Positions 14,757 to 22,482 of a DNA stretch of 28,421 nucleotides are shown in pieces. A program made the position numbers and the translations under genes. Each line of letters begins with the position of its first letter. Position 1 is the first letter of the stretch. Where the stretch lies: positions 1 to 28,421 of the IMG/VR virus record IMGVR_UViG_3300023049_000003; one strand, written 5' to 3'. The stretch comes from a virus. The notes under the pieces are model-generated. The model saw nothing but the letters and a program-made list of their open reading frames with translations. It searched no databases and was not told where the DNA came from.

Positions 14757-15782
14757 TTAGTAATGCTTTTTTGCATCAACCGCCATATCAGCGAGCACGT
14801 CGTTGATAAGTTTCGCAGCCTTTTGAGCTTTGCGACGGTTTCGCAGGAATTTGACAGCATCATCAGTTTCATCAGTTGTCGGCTCGTCTGAGTCGTCATC
14901 TGAATCATCTGAATCGTCGTCAACACCCTCCTCGCTCTCCGAACCTGCAACATCAGTGTCTCCACTGTCCTTGCTATTCTCTAAAGCTGAGAGTCTCTTG
15001 CCGATGTCTCCGAGTGCACTGAGTATTTTTTCCTCAGCAGTCTCGTCGTCAGATTCCTCATCACTATTTTCATCGTCCGATTCTGAGTCAGCTGATTCAT
15101 CTGATGCAGGTGCATCATCGTCAGTTGTCTCGTCATCATTTTCAATTATAGCATTGTCAGAATCTTTGTCATCGTCGTTTTCCTCATCAGAGTTTTCCAC
15201 AGGTACGTCATCACCTGTTTTCATATCCACTGATAGCAGTCCTTTCATTGCTAGTTCAGCAACGTCGAGTCCTGCCTCACGAATAGCGTGCACGTTAGGG
15301 TTTGCAGGAATCGGCACAAAAGAGAATTCAAGCAATTCTGATTTTGTGATTGTTCGTGACTCATCGTCGTAGTCTCGCACAATGAATCCGATTGATGTTG
15401 CAGCAAGTCCCATGTCATACAGCTCACGTTGTCCCTGAGCTTGTGTGTGAGATGCGAATACACCCTTTGCAATAGTCTTGCCGTCTTTTTGAGTGATTTC
15501 AGTACACACTCCGATAGGCAGTGCCCATGAGTTGTGACCGAATAGCACGACAGGGTTTTTCATAAAGTTTGCAGTGTCGAGTCCGTCTTGTTTTACAATC
15601 TCACCGTGACGGTCAACGTCCTCAGTAGAGATGCACACCTCGAATGTACCGTTTGCCTCAGCGAGCTTTTCAAGTCCACTCACAGCATCAGTTGCTGCCT
15701 TTGAGCCGATTGCATCGAAAAGCTGCTTTGCCATTTCATCAGTATATTTGATGTGATTTTTGTTTTCGTTTTCTTTTTTCAT
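14757..15782 (-). CDS. HK97-family prohead protease with long acidic C-terminal tail, 341 aa
   Basis: The protease domain occupies about residues 40-190. FEVCISTEDVDRHGEIV is followed by NPVVLFGHNSWALPIG with the likely catalytic His83, LAATSIGF with the likely nucleophile Ser130, and the family-typical LEFSFVPIPANPNVHAIREA. From about residue 200 the chain becomes extremely rich in Asp, Glu and Ser, interrupted by a helix (ILSALGDIGKRLSALENS), and ends in a basic helical segment. The acidic extension may serve as a scaffold inside the prohead. The gene lies directly upstream of the capsid gene but is separated from the portal by a cassette of envelope genes, which is unusual. Confidence 0.9.
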   Translation of the reverse strand: MKKENENKNHIKYTDEMAKQLFDAIGSKAATDAVSGLEKLAEANGTFEVCISTEDVDRHGEIVKQDGLDTANFMKNPVVLFGHNSWALPIGVCTEITQKDGKTIAKGVFASHTQAQGQRELYDMGLAATSIGFIVRDYDDESRTITKSELLEFSFVPIPANPNVHAIREAGLDVAELAMKGLLSVDMKTGDDVPVENSDEENDDDKDSDNAIIENDDETTDDDAPASDESADSESDDENSDEESDDETAEEKILSALGDIGKRLSALENSKDSGDTDVAGSESEEGVDDDSDDSDDDSDEPTTDETDDAVKFLRNRRKAQKAAKLINDVLADMAVDAKKHY

Positions 15783-15841
15783 ATATTTTCGTATGAATTA
15801 GATTGATAAGTTGTGAGTGGTGTGTGGTAGTAAATAGGCTT

Positions 15842-16126
15842 TTATTTTTGACTGTCAGCCTTGAGCAGTTTGAGCAATTCCTCACTCGACGTGTCGACGG
15901 TCTTTTCAGAGCCCCCGATTTTACGAGCAACACTGTCAACGGTTCCGATACCTGCGACAGTGATGAGCCATAGCTTGATAATCTCAAGCATTTCAGCCAT
16001 TCCACCGCCCCCGATATTAGCCTCGAGAATTGCGACGATTGCGGTCAATGTAACAACCCAGAATCTCACAGACCCGAACAGGTCTTTGAGTTTGTCAATG
16101 ATTGTTTTTGTAGTTGCATTTGTCAT
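15842..16126 (-). CDS. holin-like small membrane protein, 94 aa
   Basis: Two hydrophobic segments (about residues 21-38, RFWVVTLTAIVAILEANI, and about 48-62, IIKLWLITVAGIGTVDS) are separated by a GGGG turn and followed by a charged C-terminal tail. Size, two-helix topology, and position directly after the endolysin gene suggest a holin. It has its own extended -10 promoter exactly 6 bases before the ATG, predicting a leaderless mRNA and separate timing, which would suit a lysis clock. Other small membrane proteins nearby (17482, 18323) are rival holin candidates. Confidence 0.68.
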   Translation of the reverse strand: MTNATTKTIIDKLKDLFGSVRFWVVTLTAIVAILEANIGGGGMAEMLEIIKLWLITVAGIGTVDSVARKIGGSEKTVDTSSEELLKLLKADSQK

Positions 16127-16132
16127 AGTTTT

Positions 16133-16141
16133 ATTATAGCA
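16133..16141 (-). promoter_or_regulatory. extended -10 promoter before the holin-like gene (leaderless)
   Basis: The minus strand reads TGCTATAAT (TG-N-TATAAT); the -10 ends 6 bases before the ATG at 16126. The expected start of transcription is the A of the ATG. The same spacing is seen at 6158-6166. No -35 box is visible. Confidence 0.65.
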
Positions 16142-16149
16142 GTTATTTT

Positions 16150-17469
16150 TTATAAAAGGTTATTTTTTATTCGATACTTGAGTTCGTCAATCAATTCGAT
16201 TGTCTCAAATTGTTTCAGTGGTCGCACAGGCTCAATGACCGGAGGTGTCACCACCACAGGTTTGAGCAAGTCTCGAGCCCATGAGTCACTGAGTCTTTTC
16301 CCGTAGCAGGTTTTGTTTGAGAATGTTCGATGCGGCACGATGTCACTCTCACTGATTGCATCATATCGAGCGATGATTTCAGTCATTAGCTTTTTCAATG
16401 AATCAGTTTGAGCTTGAGTCGGCAGTGTTGCATCAAAGTTCCCTGATAAACAGATGCCGATTGATGTGTCATTGTGACCGATAGCATGAGCACCTCTCAC
16501 GCTCTCTTTTCGACCTGCGACGATTTTCCCGTCCTTTTCAATCACCCAGTGATACCCGATGTCACCCCACCCGAGACCATTGACATGCCAGTTCTTGATG
16601 ATTGCAGCAGTATGATGCGATGTGTCCTCAAGTGGGTTTTTGTCAGTCCCTCCGGTGTGATGAACAATGATTTTTGTCGGTGTGTTCGATGCAGCAACAG
16701 GCACAGGTGTCGGCACAGGTTGTGTCTCAACTTTGATATTCTTTTCGTACTGTGCAATGACATTGTCAGTCCTGATGTTTTTTGTTATCACGTCCCACCC
16801 TCCATTGTCAGTGATTGATGTGAGAGTCCTTTCATAGTTTCCGTCCTTTGTGAATGGTTTGCTGTTTTTGTAGTATTCAACCTCTTTACCTTTCACGACG
16901 GTTTTATCCATGTGGTCAACAACATTGCTGAGACCATTCCTCAGACACCTTTTCACTAGTGCGTGCATCAATTCGTGCAGTGCTGATGTCTTTGCTTTTT
17001 TCAGTCCCTCCCACGGTCTATCATTCACCTCGAGTTCAGTATATTCAGTGTCGAGATATAGCTCGTTGTGGAATGACCATGATGTCACCTCTCCACCTCC
17101 TTTTGAGTTTCCTCTTGAATCATAGAGAGAGTCCCACAGGTCAGATTTCTCAGCATCGTACGCAAAGAGCACCATGTTGAATTGACCGAGGTCATACAGG
17201 CTTTTGAGTGGAATAGCTTTGCGAGTGATGATTTTTCCGTTCACGGTTCCGAGTGCCGGTGTGCCGTCTGAATAATTCTTGAACACTTTGAGCTGCACTT
17301 GCTCATCAGTCACTGAATTGATTGCAGTGATAACAAGGTCGATGTCGCTCACCTCCTCGATGTGGTCATTCCATTCGTCTTGCAAGTATTCCTCAATTTC
17401 ATCACGCCAGTCGTCATTGACTCCGTGATATACGATACCGAGATTGAATTGTTTTTTGTTTTTGCTCAT
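16150..17469 (-). CDS. endolysin: HExxH metallopeptidase-like domain plus amidase_2 domain, 439 aa
   Basis: The C-terminal domain (about 262-405) is a PGRP/amidase_2 N-acetylmuramoyl-L-alanine amidase. It shows KIIVHHTGGT with zinc ligand His270 or 271, IGYHWVIEKDG, a GAHAIGHNDTSIGICLSGNF core, VPHRTF with His380 and KTCYG with Cys388. It cuts the bond between sugar and peptide in peptidoglycan. The N-terminal about 240 residues contain TSALHELMHALVKR, an HExxH zincin motif (165-169), with another His at 186. They may form a peptidase, perhaps cutting peptide bridges. A V/P/T linker joins the two. A C-terminal 40-residue tail could be a wall-binding or oligomerisation part. I know no standard family with this exact pairing. 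Confidence 0.88.
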   Translation of the reverse strand: MSKNKKQFNLGIVYHGVNDDWRDEIEEYLQDEWNDHIEEVSDIDLVITAINSVTDEQVQLKVFKNYSDGTPALGTVNGKIITRKAIPLKSLYDLGQFNMVLFAYDAEKSDLWDSLYDSRGNSKGGGEVTSWSFHNELYLDTEYTELEVNDRPWEGLKKAKTSALHELMHALVKRCLRNGLSNVVDHMDKTVVKGKEVEYYKNSKPFTKDGNYERTLTSITDNGGWDVITKNIRTDNVIAQYEKNIKVETQPVPTPVPVAASNTPTKIIVHHTGGTDKNPLEDTSHHTAAIIKNWHVNGLGWGDIGYHWVIEKDGKIVAGRKESVRGAHAIGHNDTSIGICLSGNFDATLPTQAQTDSLKKLMTEIIARYDAISESDIVPHRTFSNKTCYGKRLSDSWARDLLKPVVVTPPVIEPVRPLKQFETIELIDELKYRIKNNLL

Positions 17470-17481
17470 AAATTTTATAGA

Positions 17482-17700
17482 TTAGTGTGTTGATAATGCC
17501 CTTTTGCAGTCCTCTAGCAGCGATATAGTGCCGAGACATTCAGCAGGTAGGGAATATGTCCTGATGTTGCCATACTCACCCACAGGGGGCTTGTGCAAGC
17601 TCTCATCATCACTCAGATGCTTTGCAGTGAACAGTCCCACGATGAGACTGATGAAAAGCGATGCGATGAGTATTGAAATGAATGTTGCAGCGTTTTTCAT
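17482..17700 (-). CDS. small membrane protein, 72 aa
   Basis: One N-terminal transmembrane helix (about residues 5-26, ATFISILIASLFISLIVGLF) is followed by a short exported domain with two cysteines (AECLG, EDCKR) that could pair. There is no lipobox, so it is not a lipoprotein. It lies between the endolysin and a larger exported protein in the envelope cassette. Possible roles are holin partner, antiholin or spanin-like component; none is established. The start is the ATG at 17698-17700. Confidence 0.68.
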   Translation of the reverse strand: MKNAATFISILIASLFISLIVGLFTAKHLSDDESLHKPPVGEYGNIRTYSLPAECLGTISLLEDCKRALSTH

Positions 17701-17705
17701 GATGA

Positions 17706-18317
17706 TTATTGTATTATTTCGACAATGTCAGCTAATTCAATGATGACCTTTGTCTCACCTGAATCAATAGCCGGCAAAAGTTCCCATGAGTTCGATTGTT
17801 TTGTGACAATCTCAGTTCGATTCTTTGTCACATCAAATTCAAAGACCCACGTCCAATAATACAGCTCACCCACATTGAGTGAGTCGAGAATATATTGAGG
17901 TATTCGAGGCTCAAGCATTATTTCGCCCGTCACCTTGTTGATGACCTCAACATCTTGAGTCCAGTCCCTCACGAATGTCACATTGTTGTCTGATTGAACC
18001 TCGAACAGTACAGGGTTTGCAGTTTTCTTTGTTTTATAGAATAGAGTTGTCACCCCGTCCCTTTCGCTCGTCAGTCTGAGCTCTTGAAATGTTTTGCCGA
18101 ATAAGTCTTTGCGTACGTCACGAGTGAGTGAGATTTCTTGCAGCCATTCACCTTGACGCATTGTTCCGGCATCAACACCTTGCACATCAACAAAGTATTC
18201 AACCGGTGCGAATTTCTCCACAGCTGATGTGAATATAAAAGGCATGACCGTGAATATAACGGCAAAGATTGCCATGTTGATGAGTCGGTGTTTGTTTTTC
18301 AGTGGTGTTTTTTTCAT
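17706..18317 (-). CDS. membrane-anchored exported protein, 203 aa
   Basis: A basic start (MKKTPLKNKHRLIN) and a single hydrophobic helix (about 15-33, MAIFAVIFTVMPFIFTSAV) form a signal anchor. The remaining about 170 residues are beta-rich with segments VEYFVDVQGVDAGTMRQGEW, YYWTWVFEFDVTKN and VIIELADIVE. There are no cysteines or known motifs. It resembles a surface-exposed immunoglobulin-like or adaptor domain, but this is only a fold impression. In this cassette it could change the host envelope (for example superinfection exclusion) or take part in lysis. Confidence 0.7.
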   Translation of the reverse strand: MKKTPLKNKHRLINMAIFAVIFTVMPFIFTSAVEKFAPVEYFVDVQGVDAGTMRQGEWLQEISLTRDVRKDLFGKTFQELRLTSERDGVTTLFYKTKKTANPVLFEVQSDNNVTFVRDWTQDVEVINKVTGEIMLEPRIPQYILDSLNVGELYYWTWVFEFDVTKNRTEIVTKQSNSWELLPAIDSGETKVIIELADIVEIIQ

Positions 18318-18322
18318 GATGT

Positions 18323-18607
18323 TTATTTTCTCAGTCCCTTGATAAAGTCGGCAGGGTTTTTGTCATAAAAGAATCCGACGATAGCCCCGAAAATTCCATG
18401 AATGGCGAAAGGGGTCTGATAGTCAGCCGACCCGATGTCATAGAGCACAGAAAGCACCCACACAATCAAGACCACGAATGAAATGATTGTGCGTTCGCTG
18501 CCCTCGAATTTCTCATTTTTCAGAATGTGCCTGAATGAGTACCCGAGAATGAACCCGATGATGAGCCCTGCAATAAAGATGAGTATAGGTTGTGCTAGTG
18601 ATGTCAT
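18323..18607 (-). CDS. three-helix membrane protein, holin-like, 94 aa
   Basis: Three hydrophobic helices are seen: about 6-24 (QPILIFIAGLIIGFILGYSF), about 41-58 (IISFVVLIVWVLSVLYDIG), and about 66-80 (PFAIHGIFGAIVGFFYD). A short basic tail (DFIKGLRK) follows. Class I holins have three helices and this length, so it is a good holin candidate beside the two-helix protein at 15842. Its start overlaps the stop of the upstream gene by four bases (ATGA), so it is made early in the polycistronic late mRNA. Confidence 0.7.
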   Translation of the reverse strand: MTSLAQPILIFIAGLIIGFILGYSFRHILKNEKFEGSERTIISFVVLIVWVLSVLYDIGSADYQTPFAIHGIFGAIVGFFYDKNPADFIKGLRK

Positions 18608-18885
18608 ACATTGTTTTTCTTTATAACCTCGATGAGTTCACGAACAGCTCTCTCAACCCCTTTGAGGTGATAGTGCGTCTTGCGTGCGATTGCACTTTCG
18701 TTCTCTCGAGATTGAGTGCTTTGTTCGACTAGCGAATTGCACACATTGTCACCGATAACCGGCTTTGCTTGTAATGTTCTCAGACGTTCGACCACCGCCT
18801 CCTTTACGAGAGCAGCTTTGTCTGAGCTGATTGATGCCCCTGATAATACGAGCATGATGTTTTGTTGAATTTCATTATTTGTCAT
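18604..18885 (-). CDS. helical protein downstream of the portal, 93 aa
   Basis: The ATG at 18883-18885 (MTNNEIQQNIMLVLSGASIS) overlaps the end of the portal gene by 11 bases; a second ATG in frame lies two codons earlier (18891). The protein is mostly helical, ending LKGVERAVRELIEVIKKNNV. There are no membrane segments. It could be a small cytoplasmic regulator or structural helper. Family unknown. Confidence 0.68.
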   Translation of the reverse strand: MTNNEIQQNIMLVLSGASISSDKAALVKEAVVERLRTLQAKPVIGDNVCNSLVEQSTQSRENESAIARKTHYHLKGVERAVRELIEVIKKNNV

Positions 18886-21073
18886 GGTCATTATTTTCAA
18901 GTGTTTCGAGTACCTTTGTCAGCAGCTCGACCTCACCGACACCCTTTGTGTCGACAATTTCCTGAGCCTTGCCGTAGTCAATCTCACCGGCAACGATTGT
19001 GCACCGGCATCGAGGGTGCAGTGGTGCCCACGGTAGGTCTAGGAATGCAGTTGCTGATGATGAGCCTGTGATTTCCTCACCCTCTTTGTAAAAGGTTGAC
19101 TCGACAGCGATTTCTTTTCCTTGCAGTGGGTAGCACATAGGGCACACACGCTCGTCTTGAGCTGTGTACCATTTCTTTGTTTTCACCACTCCCGATTGAA
19201 CAAAAGCATCGTTTGTCGCTTGATTCGAGATGTCGAATGTCACAGTCTTTGCCATAAGTTCAGCACGAACCTTGTCAGTGTATTCATACACCTCATTGAT
19301 TCGCTTTTCGATTTGAACAACATTCTCACCCTCACTGATTCCCTCTTTGATTGTGTCATTGAGTGCAGCAATGGTTGTGTCTGTGTAGCTTTGAGCAGTA
19401 GCACCGACATATTTGTCGAACCGTTCCTGAGTTGCGTCAGCTGTCACATCGAATGAGACAATCGGGTTCACTGTCATGATTGTTGCCTCACCCTCCTTTT
19501 GCAAGAGTTCGGTCAATGCAGGTGACATGAGTTCGATTGTGAGGTTCATTTCATCGCTCTTGTTGAGCACATTCAGTGCTTTCTTTGTGTCGATACCTTT
19601 TTTATCTTTGATGTTCTCTCGTGCCCATTTTCGAGCTCTGCGTGCCTGTTGGGCATTGAATTCAATCAAGTCAGCTGTGAGTTGTTCCTCATACGGCTCA
19701 ACACGGTTCACTTTCTTTTCCCACGCCTTGTTGTGTTCCTCGTCCTCGTCATCAGTGAAGTCTTTGACCACGATGTTGCTATTCTTGAAAATATCAGCAA
19801 GGTTGTCAGCGAGGTTTTCTTTTGATGCCACTGATGAGCGTTTGATTCTCATTTTCTTTTTGAATGTGTTTGCTTTTTTCTCTTTTCCGATTGATAGAGT
19901 TCCGAATGGGTTTGATTGTGGAATCTCGTCACCGTCCTCAACGGGTGCAAGCCCTGAGCGTTCACGAGCCTCATTGAGAGTCATGAATGCTGCACCACCT
20001 GTTCCGGCTTTGATAGTTTCAAGTTCATGAGTTTTGTCATCGGGCACGATTGAATCGAAGTCGAGATATAGAGCACCGGTCGGGTCTAGGTCTTTGACGA
20101 CTGTATTGTTCAACCATTCAACGAATCGTCTCATTTTAGGTTCAAGAGTAAAGAATGCGAATGAGTAGTTTTTCGCCTCAGCATCAGCACGAGACATTCC
20201 ACTCTCAGTGATTCCGAGAATAGATTTCGGCACACCGAATGCAGCGAGAATCTTGTCACGATATGTTGCATCAAGAGTTGCGAATTCCATGTCACGCATT
20301 GTTGACCCACCTTTTGCGAGTTTTGTTTTGTTCGGCAAGATAGCCGCATTGTGAGCATTGCTCATTCCTCGATGTTTCATTTCCCACCCCTTGCGAATCA
20401 GCTCAATTTCCTCTCGAGTAGTTGCCTCAGTTTCAAGCACGTCACCCACTGATGCACCATTTTCAAAGAATGACCGATTGAATTCAGTTGCGAATGATTC
20501 AACATCTATCCAGTCAGCAATCTTTTCAGCAACACCCACTCCGATGAATGGGTTTGAAAGGTTCGGGTATCGGTAGTGATACATTTCGTCAGCCGGCACA
20601 TTGATTTTGCCACCTGTATTTGTTCGCACTTCATAGGCAGATATAGAAAGACCGTCAGCAGCCGTTTTGACTGTGACGTTTGTCGGAGGTATAGGAATCA
20701 GTTTGCCGTCCACCTTTCGCCAGTAGGCGTTCCCGATGAGTTCAGCATGACCATGAGCTTGATATTGCAATTCACGACCGTCAAGAAAGTCATTCGGTTC
20801 AGAAAGTATGTCGAGAATAGCATGAGAGAAAAGTTGCTCATCAGCTTTGTCGTCAGCAGTTTGTTTCATGAGCTTGAGTTCAATTCCTGAGAGTGATGAG
20901 GCGATTGTATCGACACACACATAGACCCAGTTTTTGTTTGCACTCATCAATGCTTTTGCACTTGAATCAGCACGACCGAGTGAAAAAGGTGACCATGTCT
21001 GATTGTTGAAAATATCACCGGCAGCTTTGACGCTTGATGAAAAGATTGTTTTGATGTTTGATAGTATTGACAT
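18875..21073 (-). CDS. portal protein fused to a MuF-like minor head domain, 732 aa
   Basis: The N-terminal about 400 residues are an HK97-type portal: WSPFSLGRADSSAKALMSAN, NWVYVCVDTIASSLSG, and an FGVPKSILGI segment followed by GMSRADAEAKNYSF. A charged linker (about 405-470) leads to a Mu gpF-like domain. It ends KKWYTAQDERVCPMCYPLQG (Cys644, Cys647), then LPWAPLHPRCRCTIVAG (His686, Cys689, Cys691), a probable zinc site. Normally portal and gpF are separate adjacent genes. Here one chain would put a MuF domain on each of 12 portal subunits. I chose the ATG at 21071-21073 (MSILSNIKTI) over 21115, which overlaps terL. An extended -10 box lies 19 bases upstream. Confidence 0.9.
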   Translation of the reverse strand: MSILSNIKTIFSSSVKAAGDIFNNQTWSPFSLGRADSSAKALMSANKNWVYVCVDTIASSLSGIELKLMKQTADDKADEQLFSHAILDILSEPNDFLDGRELQYQAHGHAELIGNAYWRKVDGKLIPIPPTNVTVKTAADGLSISAYEVRTNTGGKINVPADEMYHYRYPNLSNPFIGVGVAEKIADWIDVESFATEFNRSFFENGASVGDVLETEATTREEIELIRKGWEMKHRGMSNAHNAAILPNKTKLAKGGSTMRDMEFATLDATYRDKILAAFGVPKSILGITESGMSRADAEAKNYSFAFFTLEPKMRRFVEWLNNTVVKDLDPTGALYLDFDSIVPDDKTHELETIKAGTGGAAFMTLNEARERSGLAPVEDGDEIPQSNPFGTLSIGKEKKANTFKKKMRIKRSSVASKENLADNLADIFKNSNIVVKDFTDDEDEEHNKAWEKKVNRVEPYEEQLTADLIEFNAQQARRARKWARENIKDKKGIDTKKALNVLNKSDEMNLTIELMSPALTELLQKEGEATIMTVNPIVSFDVTADATQERFDKYVGATAQSYTDTTIAALNDTIKEGISEGENVVQIEKRINEVYEYTDKVRAELMAKTVTFDISNQATNDAFVQSGVVKTKKWYTAQDERVCPMCYPLQGKEIAVESTFYKEGEEITGSSSATAFLDLPWAPLHPRCRCTIVAGEIDYGKAQEIVDTKGVGEVELLTKVLETLENNDHDK

Positions 21074-21092
21074 ATATGTTTTAGCTAAAATT

Positions 21093-21101
21093 ATTATAAC
21101 A
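21093..21101 (-). promoter_or_regulatory. extended -10 promoter before the portal gene
   Basis: The minus strand reads TGTTATAAT (TG-N-TATAAT) 19 bases before the portal ATG, preceded by AAAATC as at 6158-6166. It lies in the short terL-portal gap and could start a second late transcript for portal and envelope genes. Confidence 0.6.
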
Positions 21102-21105
21102 GATT

Positions 21106-22482
21106 TTATATCCACATGGGTGCGAGTATTCCACCCTCAGTTGGTTTTTGGAATGTGAGAGCCAGTGCATCGCCGACGTTTGGTGATTTCACACCACGCT
21201 TTGCCATGTCGTCCTTGCTCTCGAGTTGTACTTGACCCTTTGATGTCAGCTTGTATTTCGGTGCAGCGAGTTCGTACCAGTCTTTGTGTTCCTCTAGTAT
21301 CGCATCTCTGAGCCATTCACGCATCACTTGCCACCCCTCAGCACGCAGGTTCAAGAATTGTTCTTTGTCTTGAGCTGCCACTGCGACGTTCACACCCTCG
21401 ACACGGTCACTGAATTTCGGTTGCTCTCTGAGTCTGTCGAATGTTCCGGCACCGAGTCCGATGATGTCGATTCTCAGTCTCGCATTCGGGAATTCTTTGA
21501 GATACTTGATTGATTTTCCTGCGAGCACCATTGTGTCAGTTTTCTCAATCGTCTCGAGCACCTTTGCAAAATTCCCTTTTCGATAGATGAATGCAGCCAT
21601 GTCGTGACCTTTCCTTGAGGGGTCAAGTCCGATGAATTCCTCCTCGCCGTATTCCTCACGTTCAGCATCAATCGCACTCTCAACGAGGTCGAATGAGATG
21701 AGGGTGTCAGTGTCTTTTTTCGGGAATTCTCCGAGCACACGCACACGGTACACGTCAGAGTCCTCACCATACTTTGTTTTCACGTCCTCTATCCATTCCT
21801 TTGTGACGAGTCCATGAATCACTGTCTCACCTGCAATCACGTTCGGTGTATCGAATGCACTGATGTGAATTTTGTTGTAGAGCGGTGATGAGAATGAATC
21901 AAAGAAGTCACCTGACGGCTTTGTGGGGTTTCCTATTTCAACGAGCCGTGAGCCCTCGCCTATCATTCCACCCTCGATTGCCTCTTTGACAGGTCGACCC
22001 ACACCTGACGATTCATCAATCACAAAGAGAATGTTCGGGCTGTGCCACCCTTGCATCGACTCCATTCCTGCGTCACCGTCTTTTGTTGCCACTCCGATTG
22101 CATACCAGTCATCAGCGAATTCAAGCTCTGTCTGTTTCACATATCCACCGAGATTTGTTTTCGCATGAGCATGAGAGCGTTTGATGTTTTTCCACAGTTG
22201 ATTTTTCACCTGCTTGAAAGTGGGTGCAGTTGTCACCACAATGCACGGTGCATACGCAAAGAGATACCACAGCACAGCATCACCCATGACCTTTGTTTTT
22301 CCTGCTGAGTTACAAGAGCGAACCGTGGTGCGTTTATGGTCACGAATAGACTCAACAATCTCGAGCTGCTTTTCCCACAATGTCACTCCGAGAGTTTTCT
22401 CGAAAAAGAGTGTCGGGTCAGCTTTGATGTTCTCTTGATATTCAGTGCCAACATGTTTTGTATTATCTTGAGTGTTTTGCAT
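21106..22482 (-). CDS. terL: terminase large subunit, 458 aa
   Basis: The ATPase part has Walker A RSCNSAGKT (residues 55-63) and Walker B ILFVIDE (151-157) with the catalytic Glu. The nuclease part has FIGLDPSRKGHD (Asp287), RLRIDIIGLGAG (Asp339) and SPNVGDALAL (Asp438), the three acidic residues of the RNase-H-like packaging nuclease. This enzyme pumps DNA into proheads and cuts it. The start ATG 22480-22482 (MQNTQDNTKH) overlaps the small terminase gene by 20 bases; the upstream ATG at 22527 would overlap more and adds unlike sequence. The fold class suggests headful or cos cutting cannot be decided from sequence alone; the circular assembly fits headful or cos equally. Confidence 0.95.
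   Translation of the reverse strand: MQNTQDNTKHVGTEYQENIKADPTLFFEKTLGVTLWEKQLEIVESIRDHKRTTVRSCNSAGKTKVMGDAVLWYLFAYAPCIVVTTAPTFKQVKNQLWKNIKRSHAHAKTNLGGYVKQTELEFADDWYAIGVATKDGDAGMESMQGWHSPNILFVIDESSGVGRPVKEAIEGGMIGEGSRLVEIGNPTKPSGDFFDSFSSPLYNKIHISAFDTPNVIAGETVIHGLVTKEWIEDVKTKYGEDSDVYRVRVLGEFPKKDTDTLISFDLVESAIDAEREEYGEEEFIGLDPSRKGHDMAAFIYRKGNFAKVLETIEKTDTMVLAGKSIKYLKEFPNARLRIDIIGLGAGTFDRLREQPKFSDRVEGVNVAVAAQDKEQFLNLRAEGWQVMREWLRDAILEEHKDWYELAAPKYKLTSKGQVQLESKDDMAKRGVKSPNVGDALALTFQKPTEGGILAPMWI

Noticed and set aside
14732-14965. N-terminal extension of the capsid frame upstream of 14731
   Set aside because: It lies entirely within the protease coding region, is low-complexity, and the ATG at 14731 matches a normal capsid N-terminus.
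14830-15372. Plus-strand open frame of 180 codons rich in serine
   Set aside because: It mirrors the Asp/Glu/Ser-rich tail of the prohead protease; the serine runs come from reverse reading of GAT/GAC/GAA codons.
19476-20030. Plus-strand open frame of 184 codons opposite the portal gene
   Set aside because: It is the antisense of a secure portal-MuF gene, is rich in Ser/Phe/Leu as expected from reverse reading of acidic and lysine codons, and has no start signal.
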